From contig NZ_JAEQ01000006.1 in the NCBI RefSeq assembly GCF_000518985.1, positions 160,345-224,344 on the forward strand: a DNA stretch of 64,000 nucleotides, written 5' to 3'. The translations under genes and the position numbers were made by a program. Positions 8,666-17,005 of this stretch are shown one piece after another. Every line of letters starts with the position of its first letter. The first letter of the stretch is position 1. The stretch comes from Chelativorans sp. J32 (lineage in GTDB: Bacteria; Pseudomonadota; Alphaproteobacteria; Rhizobiales; Rhizobiaceae). Below the pieces are notes generated by a model. The model saw only the letters and a program-made list of their open reading frames with translations. It did not search any database and was not told the DNA's origin.

Positions 8666-9610
8666 ATGAACCTCAGAAGCATCCCCGTGGCGCAGCTCTT
8701 GGAGTTGCTGGCGGTGGTCCGGTGTGGCAGCATCAATCGGGCCGCTCAGGAGCTGAACACCACCCAGCCCACGCTGACCAGAAGCATCAAAAGGCTGGAG
8801 GACCGGCTGAGGGTGCCTCTGCTTCAACGAACCGCACATGGCGTGACGCCATCCGAATACACCAAAGCGATGCTCCCTTTCCTCCAGAGCATCGAGAGCG
8901 ACTTCAGGAAAGCCTTGGCGGAAATTGAGGCTGCCACCGGAGCCGGCGCGGGCAAGATCTGCATCGGCTCGACGGCCATGGTGGCAAACAAGATCGTCCC
9001 GCAGGTGCTTGCCCGGTTTGTCCCGCGCTGGCCGCATCTGACCATCGAATTCGTCGAGGACCGCAAACCCGCCCTGCTCGAGGGATTGCGGAGCGGCAAA
9101 TACGATTTCGTCATGGCCCTCATGAGCCCCGAGGAGCAGGCGCGGGACATCCTGCAGCAGGAACTTTTCACCGACACGCTCGTGGTCATTGCCCGCCCGG
9201 GCCATCCTCTTACCAAGCTTTCGTCCCTGTCCGTGCGCGATATCGTCCAGTGCAAATGGATCCTGCCTACGGAGGGGCTCGACCTGCGCAGCCGCCTGGA
9301 GAATTTCTTCCGTAACGAAGGACACGACGTGCCGGCGTTCCCGGTCGAAACGACGCTCTTTACAGCGATCGTCGCTCTGGTGAAGAGCACCGACCGGATC
9401 TCCGCGATTCCATCCGTGGTCGTAAGGGACGAACTGCTCAGCGGCGAGCTTGTAGCGCTGCGCGGCCCTTGGAACTTCATCCACCGCTCGTTCAGCGCCT
9501 ATTTCAGGCGCGGGCATACGCTCTCTCCTTCCGCCCGCGAGCTGTTCCGGGAAACCCGCCGATATATTACCGAACTCGGCGTCAACGTTCAGAAGGCGGC
9601 TGCCGAATAG
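8666..9610 (+). CDS. LysR-family transcriptional regulator
   Basis: A standard 314-residue LysR protein. The N-terminal winged HTH is visible at residues ~5-65 ('SINRAAQELNTTQPTLTRSIKRLEDRL'), followed by a type 2 periplasmic-binding-like effector domain. A GAGGAG ribosome site lies just before the ATG. A 190-base non-coding stretch precedes it. It sits between the DUF917 pair and the dipeptidase gene on the same strand, so it may control either block; no T-N11-A box was assigned. Confidence 0.92.
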   Translation: MNLRSIPVAQLLELLAVVRCGSINRAAQELNTTQPTLTRSIKRLEDRLRVPLLQRTAHGVTPSEYTKAMLPFLQSIESDFRKALAEIEAATGAGAGKICIGSTAMVANKIVPQVLARFVPRWPHLTIEFVEDRKPALLEGLRSGKYDFVMALMSPEEQARDILQQELFTDTLVVIARPGHPLTKLSSLSVRDIVQCKWILPTEGLDLRSRLENFFRNEGHDVPAFPVETTLFTAIVALVKSTDRISAIPSVVVRDELLSGELVALRGPWNFIHRSFSAYFRRGHTLSPSARELFRETRRYITELGVNVQKAAAE

Positions 9611-9764
9611 GTCAGAGGGCACTTTTGCTGCGCTAATGGAGGATGGCTATACACTTCAGGCATAACCCCGTGCCTCAATGCATTGGCGAAATGCTCCAGC
9701 TTGGAGTGAACTCCAATATGGGTTCCGGTCGGAATTCGAGATGCAGCAGCCGCAAGAGGGAGTG

Positions 9765-10838
9765 ATGTCGTACTACGAATTGTCCGCCGATGAGGATTTG
9801 AACATCCTTAGACTGCATGAAAAGGCGATCGTGTTCGACGGTGCCTTCCCGATGCTCGGCTTCTACAAGGCGCCCGAGGAGGAAATCGACGCTTTCCTTA
9901 AGGGCGGCGTGACAGGCGGGAACGCGACGCTCTCTTCCGACGAAACCGATTTCTCCGGCGCGATCGCGAATTTCCGCAACCTGAAGGCTCTCATTTCGCG
10001 CAATAGCGATCGGATGGCCCTTTGCACGCGTGCGGCCGATATCGAGCGTTGCAAGCGGGACGGCAAGATTGGCATGGTTCCCTTCTTCCAAAATCCCAAG
10101 CCGATTGCAGACCGGCTGGCCGATCTGGAGATTTTCTACGAGCTGGGCCTGCGCGTATTCCAGATGACATACAACAATCTGGGCTTCATCGGCGCCGGCT
10201 GTTGCGAGCGCAACGATCCGGGGCTGAGCAATTTTGGCATCGAGGTGGTGAGCAAATGCAACGAGCTCGGCATTCTGCTAGACATCTCCCATTGCGGGCC
10301 GGCGACATCCTGGGACACGCTGAAGTTTTCCAAGGCGCCCGTGGTCGCCAGCCATTCGGGTGCATATGCCCTTGCGCGCGCCTTCGGGCGCAATAAACCC
10401 GACGACATGTTAAAGGCGGTGGCTGACACGGGTGGACTGGCAGGCATTCCCTTCTTCCCCTGCCTCGTGAAGAGAGATCCGGAGACGCATGTCGTGCAGC
10501 CCTCCACCGTCGAGGACGTCATCGACCATATCGACCACGCCGTCGAGATCATGGGCATAGACCATGTGGGAATTGCTTCCGACATGTCCTCCCATCTGGC
10601 GCGTACCCTGGAGCTTACGCGCGACTCGGTGCTGCGCACCACGCGACTGCGTCATCCGGAGGTGTTCGGCGTCGGGCCTACCGATCGCTACGATCCTTAT
10701 CCGGCGGGTTTGGACAGCCATGCCAAAATGCTGAACCTCAGCCGCGGGCTCCACAAACGCGGCTATGCCGAAGGCGATATCATAAAGATACTCGGGGGAA
10801 ACTGGATGCGCGTCTACAGCGCAGTGTGGAAGGACTAG
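9765..10838 (+). CDS. M19 (membrane/renal dipeptidase) family protein lacking the usual HxD metal motif
   Basis: The 357-residue protein carries the M19 core: 'DISHCGPATSWDTLK' followed by 'APVVASHSGAYAL', which supply the two later histidine ligands, and 'HVGIASDMSSH' near the C-terminus. The N-terminal motif, usually D-G-H-N-D-L-P, reads 'FDGAFPML', so the HxD ligand pair is missing. A subgroup of M19-like proteins with altered N-terminal ligands exists, so the protein may be folded but act on another amide. The ATG at 9765 was chosen because AAGAGGGAG lies directly upstream; earlier in-frame ATGs at 9678 and 9741 have no such site. It is cotranscribed with, or near, the TctCBA genes. Confidence 0.85.
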   Translation: MSYYELSADEDLNILRLHEKAIVFDGAFPMLGFYKAPEEEIDAFLKGGVTGGNATLSSDETDFSGAIANFRNLKALISRNSDRMALCTRAADIERCKRDGKIGMVPFFQNPKPIADRLADLEIFYELGLRVFQMTYNNLGFIGAGCCERNDPGLSNFGIEVVSKCNELGILLDISHCGPATSWDTLKFSKAPVVASHSGAYALARAFGRNKPDDMLKAVADTGGLAGIPFFPCLVKRDPETHVVQPSTVEDVIDHIDHAVEIMGIDHVGIASDMSSHLARTLELTRDSVLRTTRLRHPEVFGVGPTDRYDPYPAGLDSHAKMLNLSRGLHKRGYAEGDIIKILGGNWMRVYSAVWKD

Positions 10839-10906
10839 AGGGGAAGGCAGGGTTAACCTGACCGTCACAAAAACCGACAAGGGGAATTCGTGAGGAGAAC
10901 AATGCG

Positions 10907-11872
10907 ATGAACACATCCATTCTCAACCGGCTGCGGCGCTGCTTTTCGCTGTTGTTCATATCGGCGCTGGCCGGCCTTTCCGTGTTGCCGGCCCAAGCGG
11001 CCTGGCCGGAGCGCGCGATCGAAATCATCGTCGCCTACGCTCCGGGCGGCGGGTCGGACGCGATCGCGCGCATCGCCGCGCGCATCATGTCGCGCGAACT
11101 GGGCGTGCCGGTGAACGTCGTCAACATGCCGGGCGGCAACCAGCTGCCGGGGATCGAGGCGGTGATGCGGGCAGCGCCCGACGGCTATACTCTTCTTCTG
11201 GAAACACCCGCGACGAGCTCGATCAAGGCGACCATACCCGACAACCCGGTCGATCTGGAGGCGCGCACCTATGGCCCTCTCATGGCCGCCCAGGGCGCGC
11301 TCATCATGGTCAAGGGCGATTCCCCCTGGAACAGCGTCAGCGACATGGTCGACTTCATCAAGAACAATCCCGGAAGCTTCACTTATGTCCGGCTTGGTGG
11401 ATCCACCTATTCCGATCTCGTAACCCAAGGACTTTTCTCCGTGGCGGGCATCGATCCCCAGACGGTGAAGCCGGTCGACTACAGCGGGAATGGTCCCGGC
11501 AACATTGCGGTCGCGGGCGGTCACGTGATGATGTCCGGCGGCTCGATCAATCCGCTGATCTCATCGGGCGATCTCAAGGTGCTGGCGATCGCCGGTCCTG
11601 AAAGGGCCACCGCGCTTCCCGATGTTCCGACCCTCGCCGAGTCGGGCTATCCGGTCGATTTCGTCGCTTATTTCGGATTCTCGGGACCGGTCGGTCTGCC
11701 TGAAGAGGTGCTGAACCGGCTCGATGAGGTCGTCCAGAAGATGAGCGGGGACGACAGTTTCCGCAAGGAGATCGAAGCGATCGGCTTCTATCCGCGTTTC
11801 CTGCCGGCGAAAGAGGCGCGCACCTATATCCTCGATGAGGCGGAGGAATATCGCGCGCTGGCGAAGCGATGA
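10907..11872 (+). CDS. tctC: Tripartite tricarboxylate transporter substrate-binding protein
   Basis: A 321-residue Bug/TctC-family binding protein. It has a signal peptide (basic MNTSILNRLRR, hydrophobic core, cleavage after 'LPAQA') and then the family start 'WPERAIEIIVAYAPGGGSDAIAR'. It binds a carboxylate in the periplasm and delivers it to the TctAB membrane complex encoded just downstream. A GAGGAG site precedes the ATG. Bug proteins bind dicarboxylates, amino acids or nicotinate. The neighbouring dipeptidase and amino-acid dehydrogenase suggest an amino-acid-like ligand (inference). Confidence 0.93.
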   Translation: MNTSILNRLRRCFSLLFISALAGLSVLPAQAAWPERAIEIIVAYAPGGGSDAIARIAARIMSRELGVPVNVVNMPGGNQLPGIEAVMRAAPDGYTLLLETPATSSIKATIPDNPVDLEARTYGPLMAAQGALIMVKGDSPWNSVSDMVDFIKNNPGSFTYVRLGGSTYSDLVTQGLFSVAGIDPQTVKPVDYSGNGPGNIAVAGGHVMMSGGSINPLISSGDLKVLAIAGPERATALPDVPTLAESGYPVDFVAYFGFSGPVGLPEEVLNRLDEVVQKMSGDDSFRKEIEAIGFYPRFLPAKEARTYILDEAEEYRALAKR

Positions 11873-11880
11873 ACGAGTCA

Positions 11881-11913
11881 GGAGGGCAGGCGGATCGCTG
11901 CGGCCGCCCCCCT
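11881..11913 (+). promoter_or_regulatory. Imperfect GC stem-loop between tctC and tctB
   Basis: AGGGCAGGCGG at the left can pair with CCGCCCCCCT at the right, with a small bulge. Hairpins after binding-protein genes often stabilise the upstream mRNA so the binding protein is made in excess. It is not followed by a T run, so it is unlikely to be a full terminator. Confidence 0.35.
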
Positions 11914-11947
11914 GCATCCGTCGATCCCAACTTGCGGAGCAACCGCA

Positions 11948-12421
11948 ATGTCCGATGAGCAGACCGTGCGCTCGCGCCTGGTGAAGAATGCCGAAATCGG
12001 CATTCTTCTGCTCCTTGGCGCGGTGGTGACCGGCGACGGAATCCGCTTCGTCCTGGTCACGCGGCATCTGCGCGCGCTCGAAGTGGGCGGCTACGAGATT
12101 CTTCTCGGCCTGCTCCTCATCATCCTGACGCTTTTCTATGCCTTGAAGCCGCTGGCGGAGAACTGGCGGATTTCCGAGGGCAATCGGAACACGGCGATCG
12201 GCTATGGCCTGCTCGTTGCATATGCCGCTTCGCTTCATGGCCTCGGTTATATCATCAGCACGCTTATCGTGGTTGCCGCCTATATGCGACTGCTGGGTGG
12301 GTACCGAATGGCAAGCAGCCTGGCGGTAGCGGCCATCTTTGCAACCGCCTCCACCTGGCTCTGGACCACGCTGATGATCAGCCTCCCACGCGGCTATTTT
12401 TCCACCTGGATTCTTTGGTAG
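11948..12421 (+). CDS. tctB: Tripartite tricarboxylate transporter, small membrane subunit
   Basis: The 157-residue protein has about four hydrophobic segments ('IGILLLLGAVVTGDGI', 'ILLGLLLIILTLFYAL', 'GYGLLVAYAASLHGLGYIIS', 'LAVAAIFATASTWLW'), the profile of TctB. It lies between tctC and tctA in the standard order. It would form the inner-membrane carrier together with TctA. Confidence 0.88.
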   Translation: MSDEQTVRSRLVKNAEIGILLLLGAVVTGDGIRFVLVTRHLRALEVGGYEILLGLLLIILTLFYALKPLAENWRISEGNRNTAIGYGLLVAYAASLHGLGYIISTLIVVAAYMRLLGGYRMASSLAVAAIFATASTWLWTTLMISLPRGYFSTWILW

Positions 12422-12435
12422 GAACGGAGCCGCAC

Positions 12436-13893
12436 ATGGACGCCTTTCTAGCCGGTATCCTCGCCGCCTGTTCTCCCCAGAACCTGGCGTTTGCCTTCAT
12501 GGGATGCCTGATCGGCACGATCGTCGGCGTTCTGCCCGGCATCGGGGCCGTTTCCGCGGTTGCCATTCTCTTCCCGTTCACGGTCTATCTGCCGCCGGAG
12601 GGGATGATCATCGCGTTGATCTCCATCTACTACGGCTCGATGTATGGCGGGTCGACGACTGCGATCCTGATGAAGGTTCCCGGAGAGGTTTCCTCCATCG
12701 TCACCGCCATCGATGGTTATGAGATGACGAAGCAGGGGAGGGCGGGGCCGGCACTTGCAATAGCCGCGATCGCTTCCTTCCTCGCCGGTATCATCGGCAC
12801 GATCCTGGTAGCGACGCTCGGCCCTTCCACGGCGCGCCTGGCGCTCGGTTTCGGCCCGGCGGAGTATCTGGGACTTAGCATATTCAGCCTGACCGCGATC
12901 GCCGCCCTTTCAGGACGCTCGCTGCTTCGCGGCGCCATCATCGCCGTGGTCGGCCTGATCCTCGTTTCGGTGGGCTATGACGAGGCCGCCGGGCTGGCGC
13001 GCCTGACCTTCGGCACGACCGCGCTGCAGCAAGGCTTCAATATCGTGCCCGTGATGATCGGCCTCTTCGGCCTGGGCGAGATGCTGCGCATCTATGAGGA
13101 GGAGACCGGACATTTCAGCAAGGTCAGGATCGACAAGCTCATGCCCAGCCGGGAGGAATGCGCCCTCGGGCTGGCTGCAGGGGCGCGGGCGACAGCCCTG
13201 TCGTTTCCTCTCGGCCTGCTGCCGGGCATGCTGCCTTCGGTTCTGTCCTTCCTCGCCTATACTCTCGAAAAGCACTTTTCCAAAACGCCGGAAAAGTTCG
13301 GCAAGGGCGCGGTGGCCGGCGTTGCGGCGGCCGAGGCCTCGAACAATGCGGCGGCGATGGGCAATCTGCTGCCGCTGATGGCGCTGGGCGTCCCCACCGG
13401 ACCCACCATGGCGCTGATCCTGGGCGCCCTGACCGTCTATGGCCTCGCGCCGGGGCCGATGCTGTTCATAGCGCAAGCCGATTTTGTGTGGACCGTCATC
13501 GGCAGCTTCTTCGTTGCCAATGTGATCCTCCTCGTCCTCAACCTTCCCCTCGTGGGCGTCTGGGTCCGCATCGCCGCGATTCCAAAGGCGATCCTCACGC
13601 CGGCGGTGATGGTCCTTTGCCTGGTGGGCGCTTTCAGCGTGCGCAACAGCATGTTCGATCTCTGGGTGTGCGTCGTCTTCGGCTTCCTGGGCTGGTTGCT
13701 GACGCGGGCCAAATGGCCGCTGGCGCCTTTGGTGCTGGCCTATGTGCTGGGACCGATGCTCGAGAGCTCGGCCCGCCAGGTCATCGAGCTCTCCCCCCTT
13801 GTGCTTTTGGAGCGGCCGCTCTTCTGGATGTTCATCGTCCTTGCGGCGCTCTCGCTCTGGTTCAGCCGCCGCCTCTGGCGCGCTATCGAATAG
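12436..13893 (+). CDS. tctA: Tripartite tricarboxylate transporter, large permease subunit
   Basis: A polytopic membrane protein of 485 residues. It shows the TctA hallmarks 'GCLIGTIVGVLPGIGAVSAVA', 'YYGSMYGGSTTAILMKVPGE' and the second repeat 'LGLLPGMLPSVLSFLAYTLEK', with 'GVAAAEASNNAAAMGNLLPL' in the conserved core. The ATG at 12436 follows a GGAACGGAG site 15 bases after the tctB stop; an upstream TTG overlapping tctB is less likely. The TctCBA set imports carboxylates using an ion gradient. Confidence 0.93.
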   Translation: MDAFLAGILAACSPQNLAFAFMGCLIGTIVGVLPGIGAVSAVAILFPFTVYLPPEGMIIALISIYYGSMYGGSTTAILMKVPGEVSSIVTAIDGYEMTKQGRAGPALAIAAIASFLAGIIGTILVATLGPSTARLALGFGPAEYLGLSIFSLTAIAALSGRSLLRGAIIAVVGLILVSVGYDEAAGLARLTFGTTALQQGFNIVPVMIGLFGLGEMLRIYEEETGHFSKVRIDKLMPSREECALGLAAGARATALSFPLGLLPGMLPSVLSFLAYTLEKHFSKTPEKFGKGAVAGVAAAEASNNAAAMGNLLPLMALGVPTGPTMALILGALTVYGLAPGPMLFIAQADFVWTVIGSFFVANVILLVLNLPLVGVWVRIAAIPKAILTPAVMVLCLVGAFSVRNSMFDLWVCVVFGFLGWLLTRAKWPLAPLVLAYVLGPMLESSARQVIELSPLVLLERPLFWMFIVLAALSLWFSRRLWRAIE

Positions 13894-13899
13894 GGTCCG

Positions 13900-15168
13900 A
13901 TGGAAATGCAAAATGGGAAAAAGCAGAACGTAGCTGTCGTGGGAGCGGGCATTGTGGGCGTGTGCAGCGCCCTCTGGCTGCAAAGGGAAGGCTACGACGT
14001 CACGCTTATCGATCCCAATCCGCCGGGCAGCGGCGCTTCCTACGGGAATGCCGGCGCCTTCAGCCCTGCCTCCGTGGTGCCCATGGCAATGCCCGGCGTG
14101 CTGCGCCATGTGCCGGGCTATCTGCTCAATCCCCATGGTCCCCTCGCGATCCACTGGGGATATCTGCCGAAGCTGGCGCCCTGGCTCCTGCGCTTCATCC
14201 GTTCCGGCCGGCGCGAGCGGGTGGACAAGCAGGCAGCGGCACTGGCGGGCCTCCTCGGTCCCGTTTTCGACTGTCTGATGCCGTTGGCGAAGCAGGCTGA
14301 AGCAACGCATCTCATCCGGCGCGACGGCTTTCTCTATGTCTATCGAACCGAGGCCGCGCTCCGCGGCGATGCCTATGGCTGGGAGCTACGGCGCCGGCAC
14401 GGGATCGCCTTCGATATCCTTGAAGGCCCTGAAATCAATGCGTTCGATCCGGCGCTCTCGCCCGACTACCACGCCGCGCTTTTCGTGCCCGGGAACGGCC
14501 ATACCGTCGATCCGCAAGGCCTCGTTCAGCATTTGGCGAGGGCGGTGGAAAAAGCCGGCGGGCGGCATTTCAAGGCGAGCGTGGAGGATTTCAGGCGCGA
14601 CGGATCGGCCATTAGAGCGGTGGTGACCGATAGGGGCGAGGTGGCCTGCGATTTCGCCGTGATCGCCGCCGGCGCCCGGTCCGCGCGGCTTGCCGCCCGG
14701 TTGGGTGAGAAGATCCCGCTCGACACCGAACGGGGCTATCACCTGATGCTCAAGTCGCCGGAGGCGATGCCCAGGGTGCCCGTCCTCGAGGCCATGCATA
14801 AATTCGTTGCAACGCCGATGCAGGCGGGGCTGCGGATAGCGGGAACTGTCGAGTTCGCGGGCCTCGATAGACCGCCCAACATGGATCGTGCGCGCCGCCT
14901 GCTGCGTCCTGCAAGGGCGCTGTTTCCCGCCTTGCGCGAGGACTACCCGGAATCGGAAATGTCCAAGTGGATGGGATTTCGCCCCAGCCTGCCGGATTCT
15001 CTTCCGGTGATTGGCCGGTCGAAAGCTTCGCCGGGCATCGTCTACGCCTTCGGACATGGGCATGTGGGCATGTGCGGCGGACCGATGACGGGCAAACTGG
15101 TCGCGGAAATGATCGCCGGCCGCCCGACATCCATCGATATCGCGCCTTTCAGCCAATCGCGCTTCTGA
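13900..15168 (+). CDS. FAD-dependent oxidoreductase, D-amino-acid dehydrogenase (DadA) type
   Basis: The dinucleotide-binding motif 'VAVVGAGIVGVCSALWLQREG' starts at about residue 9. The family ends with 'GHGHVGMCGGPMTGKLVAEMIAGRP', typical of DadA and glycine/D-amino-acid oxidases (DAO superfamily). At 422 residues it fits DadA (about 416-434). It would oxidatively deaminate an amine or D-amino acid and pass electrons to the respiratory chain. It begins six bases after tctA, so uptake and oxidation of the same substrate is plausible (inference). Confidence 0.88.
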   Translation: MEMQNGKKQNVAVVGAGIVGVCSALWLQREGYDVTLIDPNPPGSGASYGNAGAFSPASVVPMAMPGVLRHVPGYLLNPHGPLAIHWGYLPKLAPWLLRFIRSGRRERVDKQAAALAGLLGPVFDCLMPLAKQAEATHLIRRDGFLYVYRTEAALRGDAYGWELRRRHGIAFDILEGPEINAFDPALSPDYHAALFVPGNGHTVDPQGLVQHLARAVEKAGGRHFKASVEDFRRDGSAIRAVVTDRGEVACDFAVIAAGARSARLAARLGEKIPLDTERGYHLMLKSPEAMPRVPVLEAMHKFVATPMQAGLRIAGTVEFAGLDRPPNMDRARRLLRPARALFPALREDYPESEMSKWMGFRPSLPDSLPVIGRSKASPGIVYAFGHGHVGMCGGPMTGKLVAEMIAGRPTSIDIAPFSQSRF

Positions 15169-15227
15169 GCCGCCTCGCTTTTTGCGGCGACTGCCACCAC
15201 CTCCTGATAAAGATCGGAACGTCTCGA

Positions 15228-16067
15228 ATGCGCATCTTTGATTGCCGCCTTAGACCTCCCTTCGGAGAGTTTCTTACCACCAGCTACTTCACCGACGTGC
15301 CGCGGATCACGCGGATGGCAGCTGAAATGGGCCTGGAGGCGCCCGCGTCGCTTGCGGAAGCCTCGATGGAACTACTGTTTACGGAGATGGATGCGGCCGG
15401 AGTTGGAATGGGGCTGGCGGCGGGCCGTATTTCGCCCGGTTTGGGGAACGTGAGCAACGCCAGCGTCCGTGAGCTTTGCCGGCTGTGGCCGGACAGGTTC
15501 GTGGGCCTTGCAGTGGTGGATCCTGGCAAGGCGGCCGAGGCATCGGCGGAGATTGACCGCGCCATGCGCGACGGCTTCAAAGGCGCACTCATTGAACCGG
15601 GATTGCTGGGAAACGCGCTGGCGATCGACGACAGGCGCATCTACCCCTTCTATAGCCATTGCGAGGACGCAGGCATCCCGCTTTTCATCATGGCCGGAGG
15701 AAATGCGGGACCGGACCTGAGCTTCACAAATCCCGAGCACCTCGATCGTGTTGCGGCCGATTTCCCGCGTCTCAAGCTGGTGTCGTTGCATGGCAGCTGG
15801 CCATGGGTGCTGCAAATCCTGCATGTGTGCCTGCGCCGGCAAAACGTGTATCTGTGTCCAGACATGTATCTGGCCGGCCGCATGCCGGGGTTCGAGGAAT
15901 ATGTCCGCGCTGCAAACGGCTTCCTCAGCGACCGGTTGCTCTTCGGCAGCTCCTATCCCGTGCTTGCGCTGGACCGAGCCGTCAAGAGCGTGCAGCAAAT
16001 CGGTTTCCGTCCGGAGGTGCTCGAGCGCATTTTCTTCCGCAATGCCGCAGCATTGTTGGGGCTGTGA
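15228..16067 (+). CDS. TIM-barrel amidohydrolase family protein (amidohydrolase_2-like)
   Basis: The 279-residue product starts 'MRIFDCRLRPPFGEF', has a middle 'FKGALIEPGLLG' and ends 'LERIFFRNAAALLGL', the amidohydrolase_2 (PDC hydrolase/decarboxylase-like) pattern. 'LLFGSSYPVLALDRAV' matches the family's C-terminal 'FGSDYP' block, with serine in place of the usual aspartate. The ATG at 15228 matches the family start; a longer frame runs back into the dadA-like gene. It is probably a hydrolase or decarboxylase of the same catabolic unit. Substrate unknown. Confidence 0.8.
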   Translation: MRIFDCRLRPPFGEFLTTSYFTDVPRITRMAAEMGLEAPASLAEASMELLFTEMDAAGVGMGLAAGRISPGLGNVSNASVRELCRLWPDRFVGLAVVDPGKAAEASAEIDRAMRDGFKGALIEPGLLGNALAIDDRRIYPFYSHCEDAGIPLFIMAGGNAGPDLSFTNPEHLDRVAADFPRLKLVSLHGSWPWVLQILHVCLRRQNVYLCPDMYLAGRMPGFEEYVRAANGFLSDRLLFGSSYPVLALDRAVKSVQQIGFRPEVLERIFFRNAAALLGL

Positions 16068-16085
16068 TGGCATCTTTCCGGTGGC

Positions 16086-16871
16086 TCAGCGTCCGCCGAG
16101 CGCTCCCGTCAATTCCTGCGCGACAGACGACACGAGCGGGCCAACCGCTTCGATGCGCTCGTCCGTCAGGCGGCTGACATGACCGGAGACGGAGATGGCG
16201 CAGAGAGGTTCGCTGTTGGCACCGTAAACCACGGAGGCGACGCACCGCACGCCCCGGGCCAAGCCTTCGTCGTCGATGGCGTAGGCGCGTCGCCTGGTGA
16301 CATGCAGGTCGTCACTGTAGCAGGGGCCCAGGGCATCCGTGCTCGCCGCCATATTTGCGATGACGGCTCTGACCTCTTTCTCCGGATAGGCGGCGAGGAT
16401 GGCCTTGCCCATTCCCGAACAGTGGATGGGCATGCGGCCGCCCACCTTGGCCACCGAAAGTCTTGCCTCGCGGCTCTCGATCTGCGCCAGAACGACCACA
16501 TCGTGGCCTTCGGCAATGCCGAGATTGGCGGTCTCATGCGTCAGGTCCCTGAGCCTGCGCATGTATGGGATGGCGGAGGCGACGAAGGCCCGCTTATGAA
16601 CGAAGGCGCTCGCCACCAAATAGGCCTGGCGGCCGATATACCAGCGTCCATCATGCCGATTGAACTGCACGAAATGCCGCTTTTCCAATGTGGTGAGCAG
16701 CCTGTGAGTGGTCGAACGGGAAAGCTCTGCGACCGCGGTGATCTCCCTCAGGCGCATTCCCGATCCGTGTTCCGCCAGCACCTCCAGGAGGGAGATGGCG
16801 CGTTCGACGGATTGAACGGTCCCCAGCCGTTCATTGGAGGTGGCCTCCTCAGGGAATTCCGGTGCACCCAT
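16086..16871 (-). CDS. IclR-family transcriptional regulator
   Basis: The protein has an N-terminal winged HTH ('VQSVERAISLLEVLAEHGSGMRLREITAVAELSRSTTHRLLTTLE') and a C-terminal IclR effector domain ('MPIHCSGMGKAILAAYPE', 'DDEGLARGVRCVASVVYG'). The ATG at 16871 is preferred because GGAGG lies ten bases upstream; an in-frame TTG at 16901 would add ten residues. It is convergent with the amidohydrolase gene and is the likely regulator of the TctCBA/DadA/amidohydrolase block (inference). Confidence 0.93.
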   Translation of the reverse strand: MGAPEFPEEATSNERLGTVQSVERAISLLEVLAEHGSGMRLREITAVAELSRSTTHRLLTTLEKRHFVQFNRHDGRWYIGRQAYLVASAFVHKRAFVASAIPYMRRLRDLTHETANLGIAEGHDVVVLAQIESREARLSVAKVGGRMPIHCSGMGKAILAAYPEKEVRAVIANMAASTDALGPCYSDDLHVTRRRAYAIDDEGLARGVRCVASVVYGANSEPLCAISVSGHVSRLTDERIEAVGPLVSSVAQELTGALGGR

Positions 16872-17005
16872 CGCGTCGATGCCTCCGTAGAATGCTTCCA
16901 ACTCTCGGGTATCGGTACCACCTCAGTAAAGTACACTTCTACATTCAAATCAATATTTTTAATTGCATACAGAAAGAAATTCCGCCGGGGGGCTTCCGCT
17001 GACGG

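Noticed and set aside
12910..14310. 466-codon minus-strand and 380-codon plus-strand frames over tctA/dadA-like genes
   Set aside because: Both are shadows of tctA and the FAD dehydrogenase, which have unmistakable motifs in the other frame.
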